From the NCBI GenBank assembly GCA_013373625.1, contig JABXHM010000057.1, forward strand, positions 1-45,154: 45,154 nt of DNA, written 5' to 3'. The stretch comes from Alteromonadaceae bacterium (GTDB taxonomy: Bacteria > Pseudomonadota > Gammaproteobacteria > Enterobacterales > Alteromonadaceae). Positions within the stretch are counted from its first letter, which is position 1, and every line of letters begins with the position of its first letter. The notes beneath the pieces were generated by a model. It saw nothing but the letters and a program-made list of their open reading frames with translations, searched no databases and had not been told where the DNA came from. This document shows positions 16,467-25,347 of the stretch, one piece after another. The position numbers and the translations under genes were made by a program.

Positions 16467-17261
16467 TTAATTATGGCTGTTTTTAGAGAACTCCAGTTGT
16501 TGATGAGGATCACTGATGCCGTATCTGGCTTTGAGAGACTCAATAAAAACCGGGTTGTCAGCAATAAATTCGCTAAGCTCTTTAGTAAGATCCGGATATT
16601 TAATCGTCGAAACACAAAACTCTGTGACGGTAACAGGCAGAGCAGGATCCAGTACGTAATTATTAATGTTTTTCAACTTAGCAAGCATATGCTGAGCGAC
16701 GTAGTAATCCATATCAAACGCATCGGCTCTGTGTAGTTCTACCATATCAATGGCTGCTTTATTATCTGCAACCGTGAGTAGCGTTACCAAACCTGCGTCG
16801 ATCCTTTTTTGCCAGTATAAAGGTGAAAACCCCAGTACAATGGCAACTTTATTGATGTCGTTAATGTCCCTGCCATAATGCTCAGACTTAACAAAGGTAC
16901 CGACCAGGGTTTCGGTAAGTGGTACGCTATAAAATTTTTCTGAGTTGTCAATCACTGGGTTAGTAAAACTGGGGTGGTCCGGGTAAACCAGATCGACATT
17001 GCCTTTTGCCAATTCAATCTGCAGGCGTAAAACAGGCATACTTACGTACTCGAAATGTATCCCTTTACTGGCCGCAAATGATTCAAGCAGTGCCCATGCA
17101 TAGCCTTTATCTTTTGGTGATGAAAGATCATAGTGCGGGTAGTAAGGTAAATTCTGCGTTGCCACAATATAGGTTTGAGCATTTGCCGGTTGCAGACTGC
17201 TAAAAAACACGAATAGCAAGAAGAAAAATACGCCACTTTTGGATTCTGATATGTTCGTCAT
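16467..17261 (-). CDS. periplasmic solute-binding protein (family 3 type), orphan
   Basis: Secreted binding protein of the extracellular solute-binding family 3 type, which binds amino acids and similar small molecules. From ATG 17261 (264 residues) a signal peptide ends near PANAQ; VATQNLPYYPHY, the YAWALLESFAASKGI helix and GNVDLVYPDHP are the usual family blocks. A GTG at 17279 is an alternative start. No permease or ATPase gene is adjacent, so it is either an orphan of an ABC system or a stand-alone sensor/binding protein. It converges on the NhaC-type gene. A link with the catabolic island is possible but unproven. Confidence 0.75.
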   Translation of the reverse strand: MTNISESKSGVFFFLLFVFFSSLQPANAQTYIVATQNLPYYPHYDLSSPKDKGYAWALLESFAASKGIHFEYVSMPVLRLQIELAKGNVDLVYPDHPSFTNPVIDNSEKFYSVPLTETLVGTFVKSEHYGRDINDINKVAIVLGFSPLYWQKRIDAGLVTLLTVADNKAAIDMVELHRADAFDMDYYVAQHMLAKLKNINNYVLDPALPVTVTEFCVSTIKYPDLTKELSEFIADNPVFIESLKARYGISDPHQQLEFSKNSHN

Positions 17262-17727
17262 AGAAAGCAGTTCCGTCACATCGATAACAAAACTAAAAAG
17301 TCGTTATTTTAATCTAGCAATGAAAACTAGTAATTGATAGTTAAATAAAAAGTAGGTGGTATTAAACAAATTTCCAATTTGACCAGGTCAGACAGAATAA
17401 AAGCACTCAGACTATGTAAAACACCCAAACCCTCTATACTACAAAAAACAGAAACTATGATTATTGGTTTTTATCTGCCGTAGGCATCGACCACGTATTG
17501 CATTATGCACACCCAGATATGGTTATCTGGGTGTGAAAGTGTGTGGTGGTCAGTGGTTACACTGACCACGGCAGGGCAGAGGGAGATATCGCTACACATG
17601 TAGGTTGGTGATTTGCTGTCTTTGCATTCATCAACGGTCTCGGTTTAACAGCACTGCTGATCGGAATGCCAGTGTCAGCTTTATCTGCCATGCTTCGCCA
17701 TCAGGCGCAATGGTGTCAGGGGGCTGA
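17262..17727. other. gene-free stretch with two tandem hairpins
   Basis: No recognisable gene on either strand. The short minus-strand ORF at 17631-17822 overlaps the next gene and looks spurious. The notable content is the pair of strong hairpins at 17508-17569. Confidence 0.6.
17508..17569. repeat. two adjacent perfect tetraloop hairpins
   Basis: CACACCCAGATA with TATCTGGGTGTG forms a 12-bp stem with loop TGGT (17508-17535). Ten bases later GTGGTCAGTG with CACTGACCAC forms a 10-bp stem with loop GTTA (17546-17569). Neither has a T run on either strand, so simple intrinsic termination is unlikely; a REP-like element, RNA-stabilising structure or small RNA is possible. Confidence 0.75.
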
Positions 17728-18273
17728 CTAAAAGTATGCGATATAGGCGAGGTTAATAAAATCCAGCCCAGGGTTATCATCATTGAGACCGCCGTTAGAA
17801 TAATGAATAAACCGCATTGCAAAGTTGTGTTGAATGCTTTCAGATTCCTTTAGTGCCACGATAAGTCCAAGTTTATCTTCAAACTGATAGTGCGAGCCAA
17901 TGTCCTTACCGGCAAAATGCTGATCGCTCACAACACTCACACCAATGCCGGCTTCTAAAAAGACGGGATATTGATTGTAAATAGTACCGAGTTGCTTAAC
18001 TATTACGGGGGTTAAGGCAACCGTAAAATTTGTGTCAGTTTCGTCGATGCCCTCTTGCTTGTAGCGCCAATAATTAACGCTGCCTTCCAGATAAACATCA
18101 ATGTTGCCCAGCCATTGTGTATCGAAAGATTGGGTGACAGGACGATAGGCAAATCGGATCCCGTCGATATCGTCAAATCCATGTAAATAACCTGCGGATG
18201 CTGCCTGATTGTTAGCCAGAGATGAAAAAGATATAAAAATAAATGAAAAATAGATACTTACGAATTTTAACAT
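17728..18273 (-). CDS. PagL-like lipid A deacylase (acyloxyacyl hydrolase)
   Basis: Outer-membrane beta-barrel enzyme predicted to remove the 3-O acyl chain from lipid A. From ATG 18273 (181 residues), chosen for its strong AAGGAG site, a signal peptide ends near SSLAN. The late segment RFIHYSNGGLNDDNPGLDF carries the PagL-type His-x-Ser-Asn catalytic motif, and the chain ends in Phe as outer-membrane proteins usually do. Length agrees with the family. It stands alone on the minus strand. The change would alter outer-membrane lipid A acylation; its regulation cannot be read here. Confidence 0.85.
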   Translation of the reverse strand: MLKFVSIYFSFIFISFSSLANNQAASAGYLHGFDDIDGIRFAYRPVTQSFDTQWLGNIDVYLEGSVNYWRYKQEGIDETDTNFTVALTPVIVKQLGTIYNQYPVFLEAGIGVSVVSDQHFAGKDIGSHYQFEDKLGLIVALKESESIQHNFAMRFIHYSNGGLNDDNPGLDFINLAYIAYF

Positions 18274-18420
18274 ACTGCTTTTCTCCTTATTGTTACGACT
18301 AAGCCAGATGTATGCCAAACGCAAGGTTCTGATTTATAATTGATTTTTTGTAGATCGATTGAATTGAAAAGTAGTAAGGTAAGATCAGTAAGAAAAAGTT
18401 ACACATTAGCGCGAGTGTCG

Positions 18421-21400
18421 TCAGTGAAAGTCTCTTGAGTGCAGCGTGAGCTGGGCAAAATACTGACTGCGATCAATTAACTTACCCGCGATGACGTGAC
18501 AAACCCCTTCAGGAGAGCGCTCAAAAATACCGTGCACTTCAAGAATTTTTGCACTGATGAAAGCCTTCTTTTGCGCTCTTGACGTTGCCTGCCATACCAC
18601 AACATTGATATTGCCAGTATGATCTTCGAGAGTCATAAAGGTGACTCCCCCCGCGGTACCGGGCGCCTGACGACCAACCACGCAACCCATAATTTTAACC
18701 GGGGTTTGGTTGGCTTTATCAAGCAGGTTCTGAGCAAAAGTAATGTGTGGCATCGCCTTGGCTTTCACCATCAGTTCAATGGGATGACTCTCTAATGAGA
18801 GATTTAAAGAGGCATAATCCTCAAGCATATCTTCTTGTATTGTCGGGGAGGAAATTTGGTGTTGCTCTGAGTGTAAATGCTGGAGCAAAGGCAGCGATAG
18901 TTGAGAATCAGACAGCTCCCAACGCGCATTAAAACGGTTGTTGGTCAGTGTGCGTAACGCATTAGCGCTAGCTAACGCCGCCAGATCTGATTGGCTCAAA
19001 CCAATTTGTTTTATTTCACTTATACTACGATATCCGCAATCAGGCCGGTGAAGATGAAGTTCCTGCATTCCCGCCGCAGAGAGGCCATTAATTTGTCTTA
19101 GGCCAAGTCGCAGGGCATGCCGGGGAGTCACCGTATGGTCTGTATCGCTTAAATTGACGTCAACCGGCAATACAGTCACACCATGTCTGCGTGCATCCTG
19201 AATGAGCTGAGCTGGTGAATAAAATCCCATTGGCCAGCTATTAAGCAAACCGGTATAGAACTCCACAGGATAATAGTATTTTAACCATGCTGACGCGTAG
19301 GCAAGCACCGCAAACGAGGCTGAATGGGATTCCGGGAAGCCATACTCACCAAAGCCACAAATTTGTTCAAATAGTTGTTCAGCAAACGTTGCCTGATAAC
19401 CCCGTTCTGTCATGCCGTCTATCAGTTTGCTGCGAAACTGTCTGAGCTTACCGGAGCGCTTCCAGCTCGCCATGGCGCGTCTTAACTGATCAGCTTCGCC
19501 ACCAGTAAACCCCGCCGCCACCATGGCAAGTTGAATAACTTGCTCCTGAAAAATAGGCACACCATTGGTTCGGCTAAGCACGGCTTTGACCGCTTCGGAA
19601 GGGTAGGTTACTGCTTCTTTGCCGTGTCGGCGCAACAGATAAGGGTGGACCATCTCGCCCTGGATAGGACCGGGTCTGACAATGGCAATTTGTACCACTA
19701 AATCGTAATAACAAAGCGGTTTTAATCGCGGTAACATTGACATTTGTGCCCGTGACTCAATCTGAAAAACACCTACAGTATCGCCACGGCAAATGGCCTC
19801 AAAGACTTGTTTGTCGTTGCCGTGAGCAGAAATAAAAGGGATCGAAATAGCGTAATTGTGGCGCGATTTAATTAACTGGAAGGTTTTACGAATGGCAGTC
19901 AGCATACCCAGTGCTAATATATCCACTTTCAGCAAGCCCAGTGATTCAAGATCATCTTTATCCCACTGAATAACGCTTCGCTCTGCCATCGCTGCATTCT
20001 CGATGGGCACTAATTCGTATAAAGGGCCGGCACTAATAACAAACCCACCGACATGTTGCGATAAGTGTCTGGGAAACCCTATCAGTTGTTCGGTCAGATT
20101 GATCAAATGCTGAATACGCTCACTGCTTTGATCAAGGCCAATCTGCAGCAGTTGTGACTGCCAACCGAGAGTACTGTCTCGTAAGTTTAGTTGCTTTAAC
20201 CAATAGGCCAGTTGGGTCTCGGCAAAACCGAGTGCTTTACCTACTTCTCTGAAGGCACTTTTGAATCTGAAAGTAATGACGCTCGCTGCTAACGCCGTTC
20301 GTTCACGGCCATATTTGGTGTATATGTATTGAATGATCTCCTCACGCCGCTCATGTTCAAAGTCGACATCTATATCCGGTGGCTCATTACGCTCCTTAGA
20401 TATGAAGCGCTCAAACAAGACATTGATCTGGCGAGGGTCGACAGCGGTAATTTCCAGACAATAACACACCACTGAGTTGGCAGCTGAGCCTCTGCCCTGA
20501 TAGAGAATGCCATACTGAATGGCATACTGAACAATGTCGTAAATGGTTAAAAAGAAATATTCATATTGCTGTGACTGAATGAGAGCAAGTTCTTTTTCAA
20601 TAGTCTGGCGAATTTCCTTTGGCAGGCCATCAGGAAAGCGTTTTAAAATACCCCGCTCTACGCAGTGGCGTAAATAAGACGTGGCCGTATAACCTGGCGG
20701 TACGAGCTCGCTGGGGTATTGGTAGCGTAATTCAGTCAAATTAAAAGTGCATCGCCTGGCAATGTTGACACTTTCCGTAAGCCATTGGGGCGGATACAAC
20801 CTGCTTAACTTATTAAGTGGCTTTAAACTTCTCTCCTGGTTGAGAGTGGCCTGGCGGCCTAAAGCCGTCACCGGCTTTCTCAGCCGAATAGCATGCAGAA
20901 TGTGTTGGACAGGCTGACGCTCGCTATGATGGCAAAGCACCTGATTAGTCGCAACTAATGGTAAGGCGGTTTGTTCGCTTAATGTCATTGCAGCTTCGAA
21001 ACGCTGCGTATCTTTGCCATCGAGTAGTCTTGATACTCCAATCCAACACCGTTCATTAAAGTGTTTAGCCAGCCATGTTGCCCACTGGCTATCGGTTTCC
21101 TCGTATTCAGGAAGCCAGATAGCCAAGCACGACTTTACCGTTTTTAAATCCCATTCAGACAGTTCGTATTGGCCTTTCTCGCGGCGGCGCCTGGCATTGG
21201 TTATCACTCTGCATAATTCAGAATAGGCAGTTTTATCGGGGCAAATTAAGCAAAGTGTCAATCCTGGCTTAAGTCGGAACAAACTCCCTGCAATTAATTT
21301 GATTGGCAAGTGATTGGAGGTGATTTCTGCATGGGCGCGGACGATGCCCGCTACCGAACATTCATCGGTAATCCCGATGGCCTGATAACCTAAAAAAGCC

Positions 21401-21480
21401 GCTGTATTTACCAGCTCCTCAGGGTGTGAGGCACCGGTTAAAAAAGAAAAATTACTCTGACAAACCAGTTCTGCAAACAT
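18421..21480 (-). CDS. dnaE2: error-prone DNA polymerase III alpha-like subunit DnaE2 (ImuC)
   Basis: Translesion polymerase of the SOS mutasome, 1019 residues as usual for DnaE2. The N-terminal PHP domain begins SNFSFLTGASHPEEL and GITDECSVAGIVRAH. The polymerase active site PDIDVDF (Asp369, Asp371, Asp373) is intact, followed by the palm/fingers and the helix-hairpin-helix region; the C-terminal OB fold carries VGRQAPGTAGGVTFMTLED. The PHP motif reads ELVCQSN where many homologues have ELHC, so one metal-ligand position is not His. It starts 2 bases after imuB and is the last gene of the LexA-controlled imuA-imuB-dnaE2 operon. Confidence 0.97.
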   Translation of the reverse strand: MFAELVCQSNFSFLTGASHPEELVNTAAFLGYQAIGITDECSVAGIVRAHAEITSNHLPIKLIAGSLFRLKPGLTLCLICPDKTAYSELCRVITNARRRREKGQYELSEWDLKTVKSCLAIWLPEYEETDSQWATWLAKHFNERCWIGVSRLLDGKDTQRFEAAMTLSEQTALPLVATNQVLCHHSERQPVQHILHAIRLRKPVTALGRQATLNQERSLKPLNKLSRLYPPQWLTESVNIARRCTFNLTELRYQYPSELVPPGYTATSYLRHCVERGILKRFPDGLPKEIRQTIEKELALIQSQQYEYFFLTIYDIVQYAIQYGILYQGRGSAANSVVCYCLEITAVDPRQINVLFERFISKERNEPPDIDVDFEHERREEIIQYIYTKYGRERTALAASVITFRFKSAFREVGKALGFAETQLAYWLKQLNLRDSTLGWQSQLLQIGLDQSSERIQHLINLTEQLIGFPRHLSQHVGGFVISAGPLYELVPIENAAMAERSVIQWDKDDLESLGLLKVDILALGMLTAIRKTFQLIKSRHNYAISIPFISAHGNDKQVFEAICRGDTVGVFQIESRAQMSMLPRLKPLCYYDLVVQIAIVRPGPIQGEMVHPYLLRRHGKEAVTYPSEAVKAVLSRTNGVPIFQEQVIQLAMVAAGFTGGEADQLRRAMASWKRSGKLRQFRSKLIDGMTERGYQATFAEQLFEQICGFGEYGFPESHSASFAVLAYASAWLKYYYPVEFYTGLLNSWPMGFYSPAQLIQDARRHGVTVLPVDVNLSDTDHTVTPRHALRLGLRQINGLSAAGMQELHLHRPDCGYRSISEIKQIGLSQSDLAALASANALRTLTNNRFNARWELSDSQLSLPLLQHLHSEQHQISSPTIQEDMLEDYASLNLSLESHPIELMVKAKAMPHITFAQNLLDKANQTPVKIMGCVVGRQAPGTAGGVTFMTLEDHTGNINVVVWQATSRAQKKAFISAKILEVHGIFERSPEGVCHVIAGKLIDRSQYFAQLTLHSRDFH

Positions 21481-21482
21481 AC

Positions 21483-22922
21483 CTAAGCAAAGTACCCTTG
21501 CACATACCAGTGTTGATGCTCATCACGGAACACGCAAAGGCGCTGGCCCTGGGGCGTAACAGCAATAAAGTAGTCGCGCTTAACTTTGAGTGTATCCCAC
21601 CAACCGGTATGGAGCCTGTCCGGGCCATACACTATCTGTGTTTCTTCACAGAGAGGTCGTGGCGATGGCAGCAATACACTGGGTTGGTGGATCGACGAAA
21701 CTGAGTGGGGTAATGCAGACTGGCGGCTACTGCGTTCCAGGGAGGGCTCTGCATTAGTGTCTGGTGTCATAGATACGGCATTTTCCAGACGGTGGTCGTT
21801 GATGGCTTGAGGCAGGTAAGTACTCTGTGAACCCAGCCTTGCCAACAGTTTTCCGAGCAGCATATTTTCGGCGTGTCTGGAGTAAACGGTATCTAACAGA
21901 GACAGGTTTTCAGGGTTAAATTCCGTGAATTTGTCACAATGCAGTCGAATGGCAGTCACCGGTGAGTCGACGCTAAGTCTTTCCAGTTTGAGTTCTATCA
22001 GGGACAACCATTCATCAAAGTGCTGATGGGCTGTGCCTGCGTTTATGGTTAATTCACAACGGCTATCTTCACGTTGAATCAGCACCATAGAGAGTGAATC
22101 GGTGGCCAGATTTCTGTGGTGCAGATAGTCACAACACTTTCGCAATAAAACAGCCAGGTACCTAATTAAGCGTGGTGCTGCCTCTATAGCAAAAGGGAGC
22201 TCAAGGTAATGGTCAAAGGATTGCTTAGGATGAAAAGTCACATAAGGGGGTTGCTTTACACCGCTCAGGGCCAGCACATAGGTAATGGTTTTATTCGTAA
22301 ATCGTTTACTGAGTTCATCGAGGGGTATTTGTAATAACTGGCCAACTTGGCGCACGCCTACGCGATGAAATTGTTCAATGTCTTTCAGGGCAAGCTGTGT
22401 TGCCGACAAAGGACACTGATGCAATATTGGCTGTTGAGTATCGCTATGAGCTTGTTTGACAGAGTTTATTGCGACGTATGCCAAAACCTGGGCGATTTCA
22501 ATGGTAGCGCCTGTACCAAACTGATAAGTAACCCGGCAAGTGCGTAAAGTCTGCTGGCATAACGCCACAAAGTTATCCAGCCCCTGATAATAACGAATTA
22601 ACGGGCTGAGATTAATTGCAATACCATCTGGTTGGCAAAGCACAATGTCTGAAGCAATCGAGTAGAGAGTCACAGCCAGATGTTCCAGTTGGCTTTCTTC
22701 GCTGGCAGGGGAGTGCATAATGATTTCAGTATGATGATTAATGGCACTCACTTCTGCCAGGCCCATTCCCTTTTTTATACCGCAGCGTTTAGCGGCCATA
22801 GAGCATTGCATCACAGTGTTTGTTTCACCATTTATCACGACAACAGTTTGCGCCGAATTCTGTTGGAGTATTTCATACTCATCGAGCTGTAAGCGCGGAA
22901 AGTAAAGATAAAGCCACTGCAT
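21483..22922 (-). CDS. imuB: ImuB, inactive Y-family polymerase homologue
   Basis: Mutasome scaffold protein that links DnaE2 and ImuA to the sliding clamp. From ATG 22922 (479 residues), which begins MQWLYLYFPRLQLDEYE; the upstream extension to 22976 would overlap imuA. The Y-family fold is present, but the catalytic acidic residues are missing: the opening lacks the DxD-type metal ligands and the second motif reads GIAINLSPL instead of DE, as known for ImuB. The C-terminal GPDRLHTGWWD and RDYF motifs are typical. The gene begins 4 bases after imuA and ends 2 bases before dnaE2. Confidence 0.95.
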   Translation of the reverse strand: MQWLYLYFPRLQLDEYEILQQNSAQTVVVINGETNTVMQCSMAAKRCGIKKGMGLAEVSAINHHTEIIMHSPASEESQLEHLAVTLYSIASDIVLCQPDGIAINLSPLIRYYQGLDNFVALCQQTLRTCRVTYQFGTGATIEIAQVLAYVAINSVKQAHSDTQQPILHQCPLSATQLALKDIEQFHRVGVRQVGQLLQIPLDELSKRFTNKTITYVLALSGVKQPPYVTFHPKQSFDHYLELPFAIEAAPRLIRYLAVLLRKCCDYLHHRNLATDSLSMVLIQREDSRCELTINAGTAHQHFDEWLSLIELKLERLSVDSPVTAIRLHCDKFTEFNPENLSLLDTVYSRHAENMLLGKLLARLGSQSTYLPQAINDHRLENAVSMTPDTNAEPSLERSSRQSALPHSVSSIHQPSVLLPSPRPLCEETQIVYGPDRLHTGWWDTLKVKRDYFIAVTPQGQRLCVFRDEHQHWYVQGYFA

Positions 22923-22926
22923 GGTA

Positions 22927-23625
22927 CTAGCCCACCTGGTGCAAAGAAGCATCAGGTTCGTTAGCGTATTTTGCAAAGGCGTTCACAATGGCCTGGTTAC
23001 TAGCGGGCAAGGGGTTTTCGATAGCGATATCGCTTTTAGGCCATGCGCCGGTCACACGATAAATGTTAACGCGCCAGGCCGACTGAGAATACTGCAATTC
23101 AAAATCCAGATTGACCGGCAGTGTCATCAGGGTGTTGCTCGGACGGCTAATCACGATAACCAGGCAATCATATTGTTTGGCGAGAACCTGCAGGCGCCGC
23201 GCCGCTTTAATGGATAACTGATTAAAATACAGGATCAGGCAAGTACACGCCTGACTTCGCAGAGATTGTTCACAGACCCATAGTGAGTCAGTATCGTTGT
23301 TACAATTAATAATCCAGGAATGCTGGCCAAAAGGTTGTTGGTTCAGCCAGTTGGGGTTAAATAGCAGATCGGGTCGCTGCAGCCACAAAACACGTTTTTT
23401 TGATGTTGCCTTATTGGTTACCAGTGGTGCAATAAGCTTGATCTCTGCACAGCCTGGTAATGCTCTGAGGCGAATTAATCCGGCCGCTAAGACGCCGCCC
23501 GCACAGGCCTGATCCAGTTTTTCATGGCCAAACGCTATACGCCTGCATTGATTAACCGCTGCCGGTTGTTCTCTCCCCTTAAAAATAAGCGGGTGTTTGG
23601 TGAGTGTCGCGAGTGATAAAGACAT
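22927..23625 (-). CDS. imuA: ImuA, mutasome accessory protein
   Basis: RecA/SulA-related accessory protein of the DnaE2 mutasome, 232 residues from ATG 23625 (MSLSLATLT). The middle and C-terminal blocks (GHEKLDQACAGGVL, LWLQRPDLLFNPNWL, RRLQVLAKQYDCLVIVISRP, WRVNIYRVTGAWP) fit ImuA of the Alteromonadales-Pseudomonas type. The longer start at 23664 would lie beyond the LexA box, so it is rejected. First gene of the operon; the LexA operator ends 8 bases upstream of its start codon and no Shine-Dalgarno is visible. Confidence 0.9.
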   Translation of the reverse strand: MSLSLATLTKHPLIFKGREQPAAVNQCRRIAFGHEKLDQACAGGVLAAGLIRLRALPGCAEIKLIAPLVTNKATSKKRVLWLQRPDLLFNPNWLNQQPFGQHSWIINCNNDTDSLWVCEQSLRSQACTCLILYFNQLSIKAARRLQVLAKQYDCLVIVISRPSNTLMTLPVNLDFELQYSQSAWRVNIYRVTGAWPKSDIAIENPLPASNQAIVNAFAKYANEPDASLHQVG

Positions 23626-23633
23626 AAAATAAT

Positions 23634-23653
23634 TACTGTATATATGTACAGTA
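23634..23653. promoter_or_regulatory. LexA box (SOS operator) of imuA-imuB-dnaE2
   Basis: TACTG-TATATATGTA-CAGTA is a dyad matching the gammaproteobacterial LexA consensus CTGT-N8-ACAG in full. It lies 8 bases upstream of the imuA start codon, so the mutasome operon is expected to be induced by DNA damage. Confidence 0.95.
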
Positions 23654-23662
23654 ATTGTAGTC

Positions 23663-23698
23663 AAAAAAAACGCCTTTGCAAAGAGGCGTTAATTTTTT
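23663..23698. terminator. bidirectional terminator upstream of imuA
   Basis: AACGCCT pairs with AGGCGTT (23669-23690), with an A tract on the left and a T tract on the right, so it can work on both strands. On the minus strand it ends the transcript of the membrane protein gene at 23737-24228 just before the imuA promoter. Confidence 0.85.
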
Positions 23699-23736
23699 TA
23701 ACTATGAACTATGCCTGTCAGGCACATAACGCGTGG

Positions 23737-24228
23737 TTAACTTGTTGCTGTACTTTCAGTTTTAGTTGGCGGAAAACTCAGACCTCTGCATGCTATAATA
23801 AAACCATCCAGGGTGTTTTTGCTCCATGCCATACGTATATCACTGGGTTGTTCTTTAATTATTTCGCGTAATTGCTCGAGGGTCACTTCACTGTCTTTTA
23901 ACGCGGTTTTTAACGCTTCTTCTACCGACATGCCTCTGTCCATACACAGCACTGCCACTGTGCTGATCTTCTCATACATGGGGTGGAGCACTTCAAAAGG
24001 CTTATTGCTGATGAGACCTCGTTTGTGCGAAGACTCCAGACGTTCAATCAAAAAGCTTTGTATTTGTTGAGACAACACCACCATACTGCTATTGGCACTA
24101 GTCATCCGCCGTGATGTGGATTTCAGGTTGTTGTGAGTAATGAGTAGTTCTTTCTGAAGGTTTTGAATCTTAAATCCAAAATACACCAGTAATATAACCA
24201 GCGCCGCAAAGGCTGCAAATATAATCAT
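23737..24228 (-). CDS. small membrane-anchored protein, DUF2802-like
   Basis: 163 residues: an N-terminal membrane segment (IIFAAFAALVILLVYFGFKI), then a coiled-coil-like polar stretch (about 23-65), then a compact helical region with EVLHPMYEKISTVAVLCMDR and GMSVEEALKTAL. The arrangement resembles DUF2802-type proteins, which I can only suggest. Function unknown. It follows the DUF1820 gene by 44 bases on the same strand and ends at a bidirectional terminator. Confidence 0.7.
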   Translation of the reverse strand: MIIFAAFAALVILLVYFGFKIQNLQKELLITHNNLKSTSRRMTSANSSMVVLSQQIQSFLIERLESSHKRGLISNKPFEVLHPMYEKISTVAVLCMDRGMSVEEALKTALKDSEVTLEQLREIIKEQPSDIRMAWSKNTLDGFIIACRGLSFPPTKTESTATS

Positions 24229-24272
24229 GCAAGGTTATTCCTATTTTTGTTTTGTTGCAGGTCTGAACGTTA

Positions 24273-24596
24273 TTATTCTTTGGGCGTATAAATGGGCCGG
24301 GGAAACGCCGTGACCTTATTCGATAGCTCGGTTATTTTCGCTGAGCCTTGCTTCTTTACTTCGTCAATTCTCAGTACATTATGCATTGGTATAAAGGTAC
24401 TGGTAACGTCAGCAAACTCTGTTTTTAACTTATCGTGTGATGGGTCAACCACAATCTGGCTGTGATTATCCCACACAAAATCGCCAATCTCGACAAAACC
24501 AAACAAACCGCCTTGTGAAACCTCTCTAACGTAAAGCTCGTAATGCTCGCCATTACTGACAAACTGTACTCGGTAGAGTGTACTGTTATTGGCCAT
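24273..24596 (-). CDS. DUF1820 family protein
   Basis: Short conserved protein of 107 residues. YRVQFVSNGEHYELYVREV, LFGFVEIGDFVWD, VVDPSHDKLKTEF and IPMHNVLRIDEVKKQGSAKI match the DUF1820 pattern known from gammaproteobacteria. The role is unknown. It has no signal peptide or membrane segment, so it should be cytoplasmic. Same strand as, and 44 bases ahead of, the membrane-anchored protein gene, probably co-transcribed. Confidence 0.85.
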   Translation of the reverse strand: MANNSTLYRVQFVSNGEHYELYVREVSQGGLFGFVEIGDFVWDNHSQIVVDPSHDKLKTEFADVTSTFIPMHNVLRIDEVKKQGSAKITELSNKVTAFPRPIYTPKE

Positions 24597-24696
24597 GAAT
24601 TATCTCTGTAAATGTATTAAACACGAGGAAGGTGAGATTATAAAGGGTTAACCGCAGTTGCTCCACTCCTGCAGCGACATTATCTGGCTGAAGGAC

Positions 24697-25266
24697 TCAA
24701 CGCATAATGGGTTGCAGTAATGCCCGGGTGGCGATATGTAGCTCTTCCTTACTATCGGCTAGTATACTGTTAATAGCAAAGCCCTGAACAAAACAGGTAA
24801 GCTGCAATGCAACCGCTTCTATATTGATGTCGGCGCGCACGGTTTGTTGTCGCTGAGCTTGTTCAAGACAGCCAATAAAAGCCAATTGAAGCCGATCCAG
24901 GTAATGTCGGCCTTTGGACTTAATCAGTTTGTCTTCACTGCCAAGCTCGGTAACCATGTTGATCAGCAGGCAACCTCTGGCAAAAATATGTTCTATATAA
25001 ACGGCGAAAAATCGTTCAATGGAGGCCAGGCCATTATGATCAGCTAAATGGGCCAGAATAGGATTGAGCTTTTGTGTTTCGTAGTGGTCAAGGACTGCAT
25101 ACAAAAATTTAATTTTGCTACCAAATTCCAGATAGAAGCCGCGTCGGTTAAACTCTGTACGCGCGATGATTTCTTCCATCACGGCGCCATTAAAACTGTG
25201 TTCTATGAAGATATCCTCAGCTTCACTGAGGATGTCTGTCAAATTATAAAGGGATGTGCGCGGCAT
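24697..25266 (-). CDS. TetR-family transcriptional regulator
   Basis: 189 residues. The N-terminal helix-turn-helix is visible as ILSEAEDIFIEHSFNGAVME, EIIARTEFNRRGFYLEFGSK and YAVLDHYE; the rest is a helical ligand domain of the TetR_C type. It does not match the SlmA gene next door and no divergent target gene adjoins it, so the regulated gene is unknown. It could respond to a small ligand or act on its own promoter. Confidence 0.9.
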   Translation of the reverse strand: MPRTSLYNLTDILSEAEDIFIEHSFNGAVMEEIIARTEFNRRGFYLEFGSKIKFLYAVLDHYETQKLNPILAHLADHNGLASIERFFAVYIEHIFARGCLLINMVTELGSEDKLIKSKGRHYLDRLQLAFIGCLEQAQRQQTVRADINIEAVALQLTCFVQGFAINSILADSKEELHIATRALLQPIMR

Positions 25267-25347
25267 AGGTAATTCAGTATTATGGACTAACTAAACTGTA
25301 GTTCGCCCAGCTTGAAATGCAAAAAACTGTTGTTGATTGCGCCCAAA

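Noticed and set aside
17484..17636. Minus-strand open frame of about 58 codons running through the tandem hairpins
   Set aside because: No start codon with a ribosome binding site near its beginning, no family resemblance, and the composition is explained by the inverted repeats.
17631..17822. 63-codon minus-strand ORF overlapping the end of the PagL-like gene
   Set aside because: Its first half is a shadow of the PagL frame and the rest has no recognisable signal.
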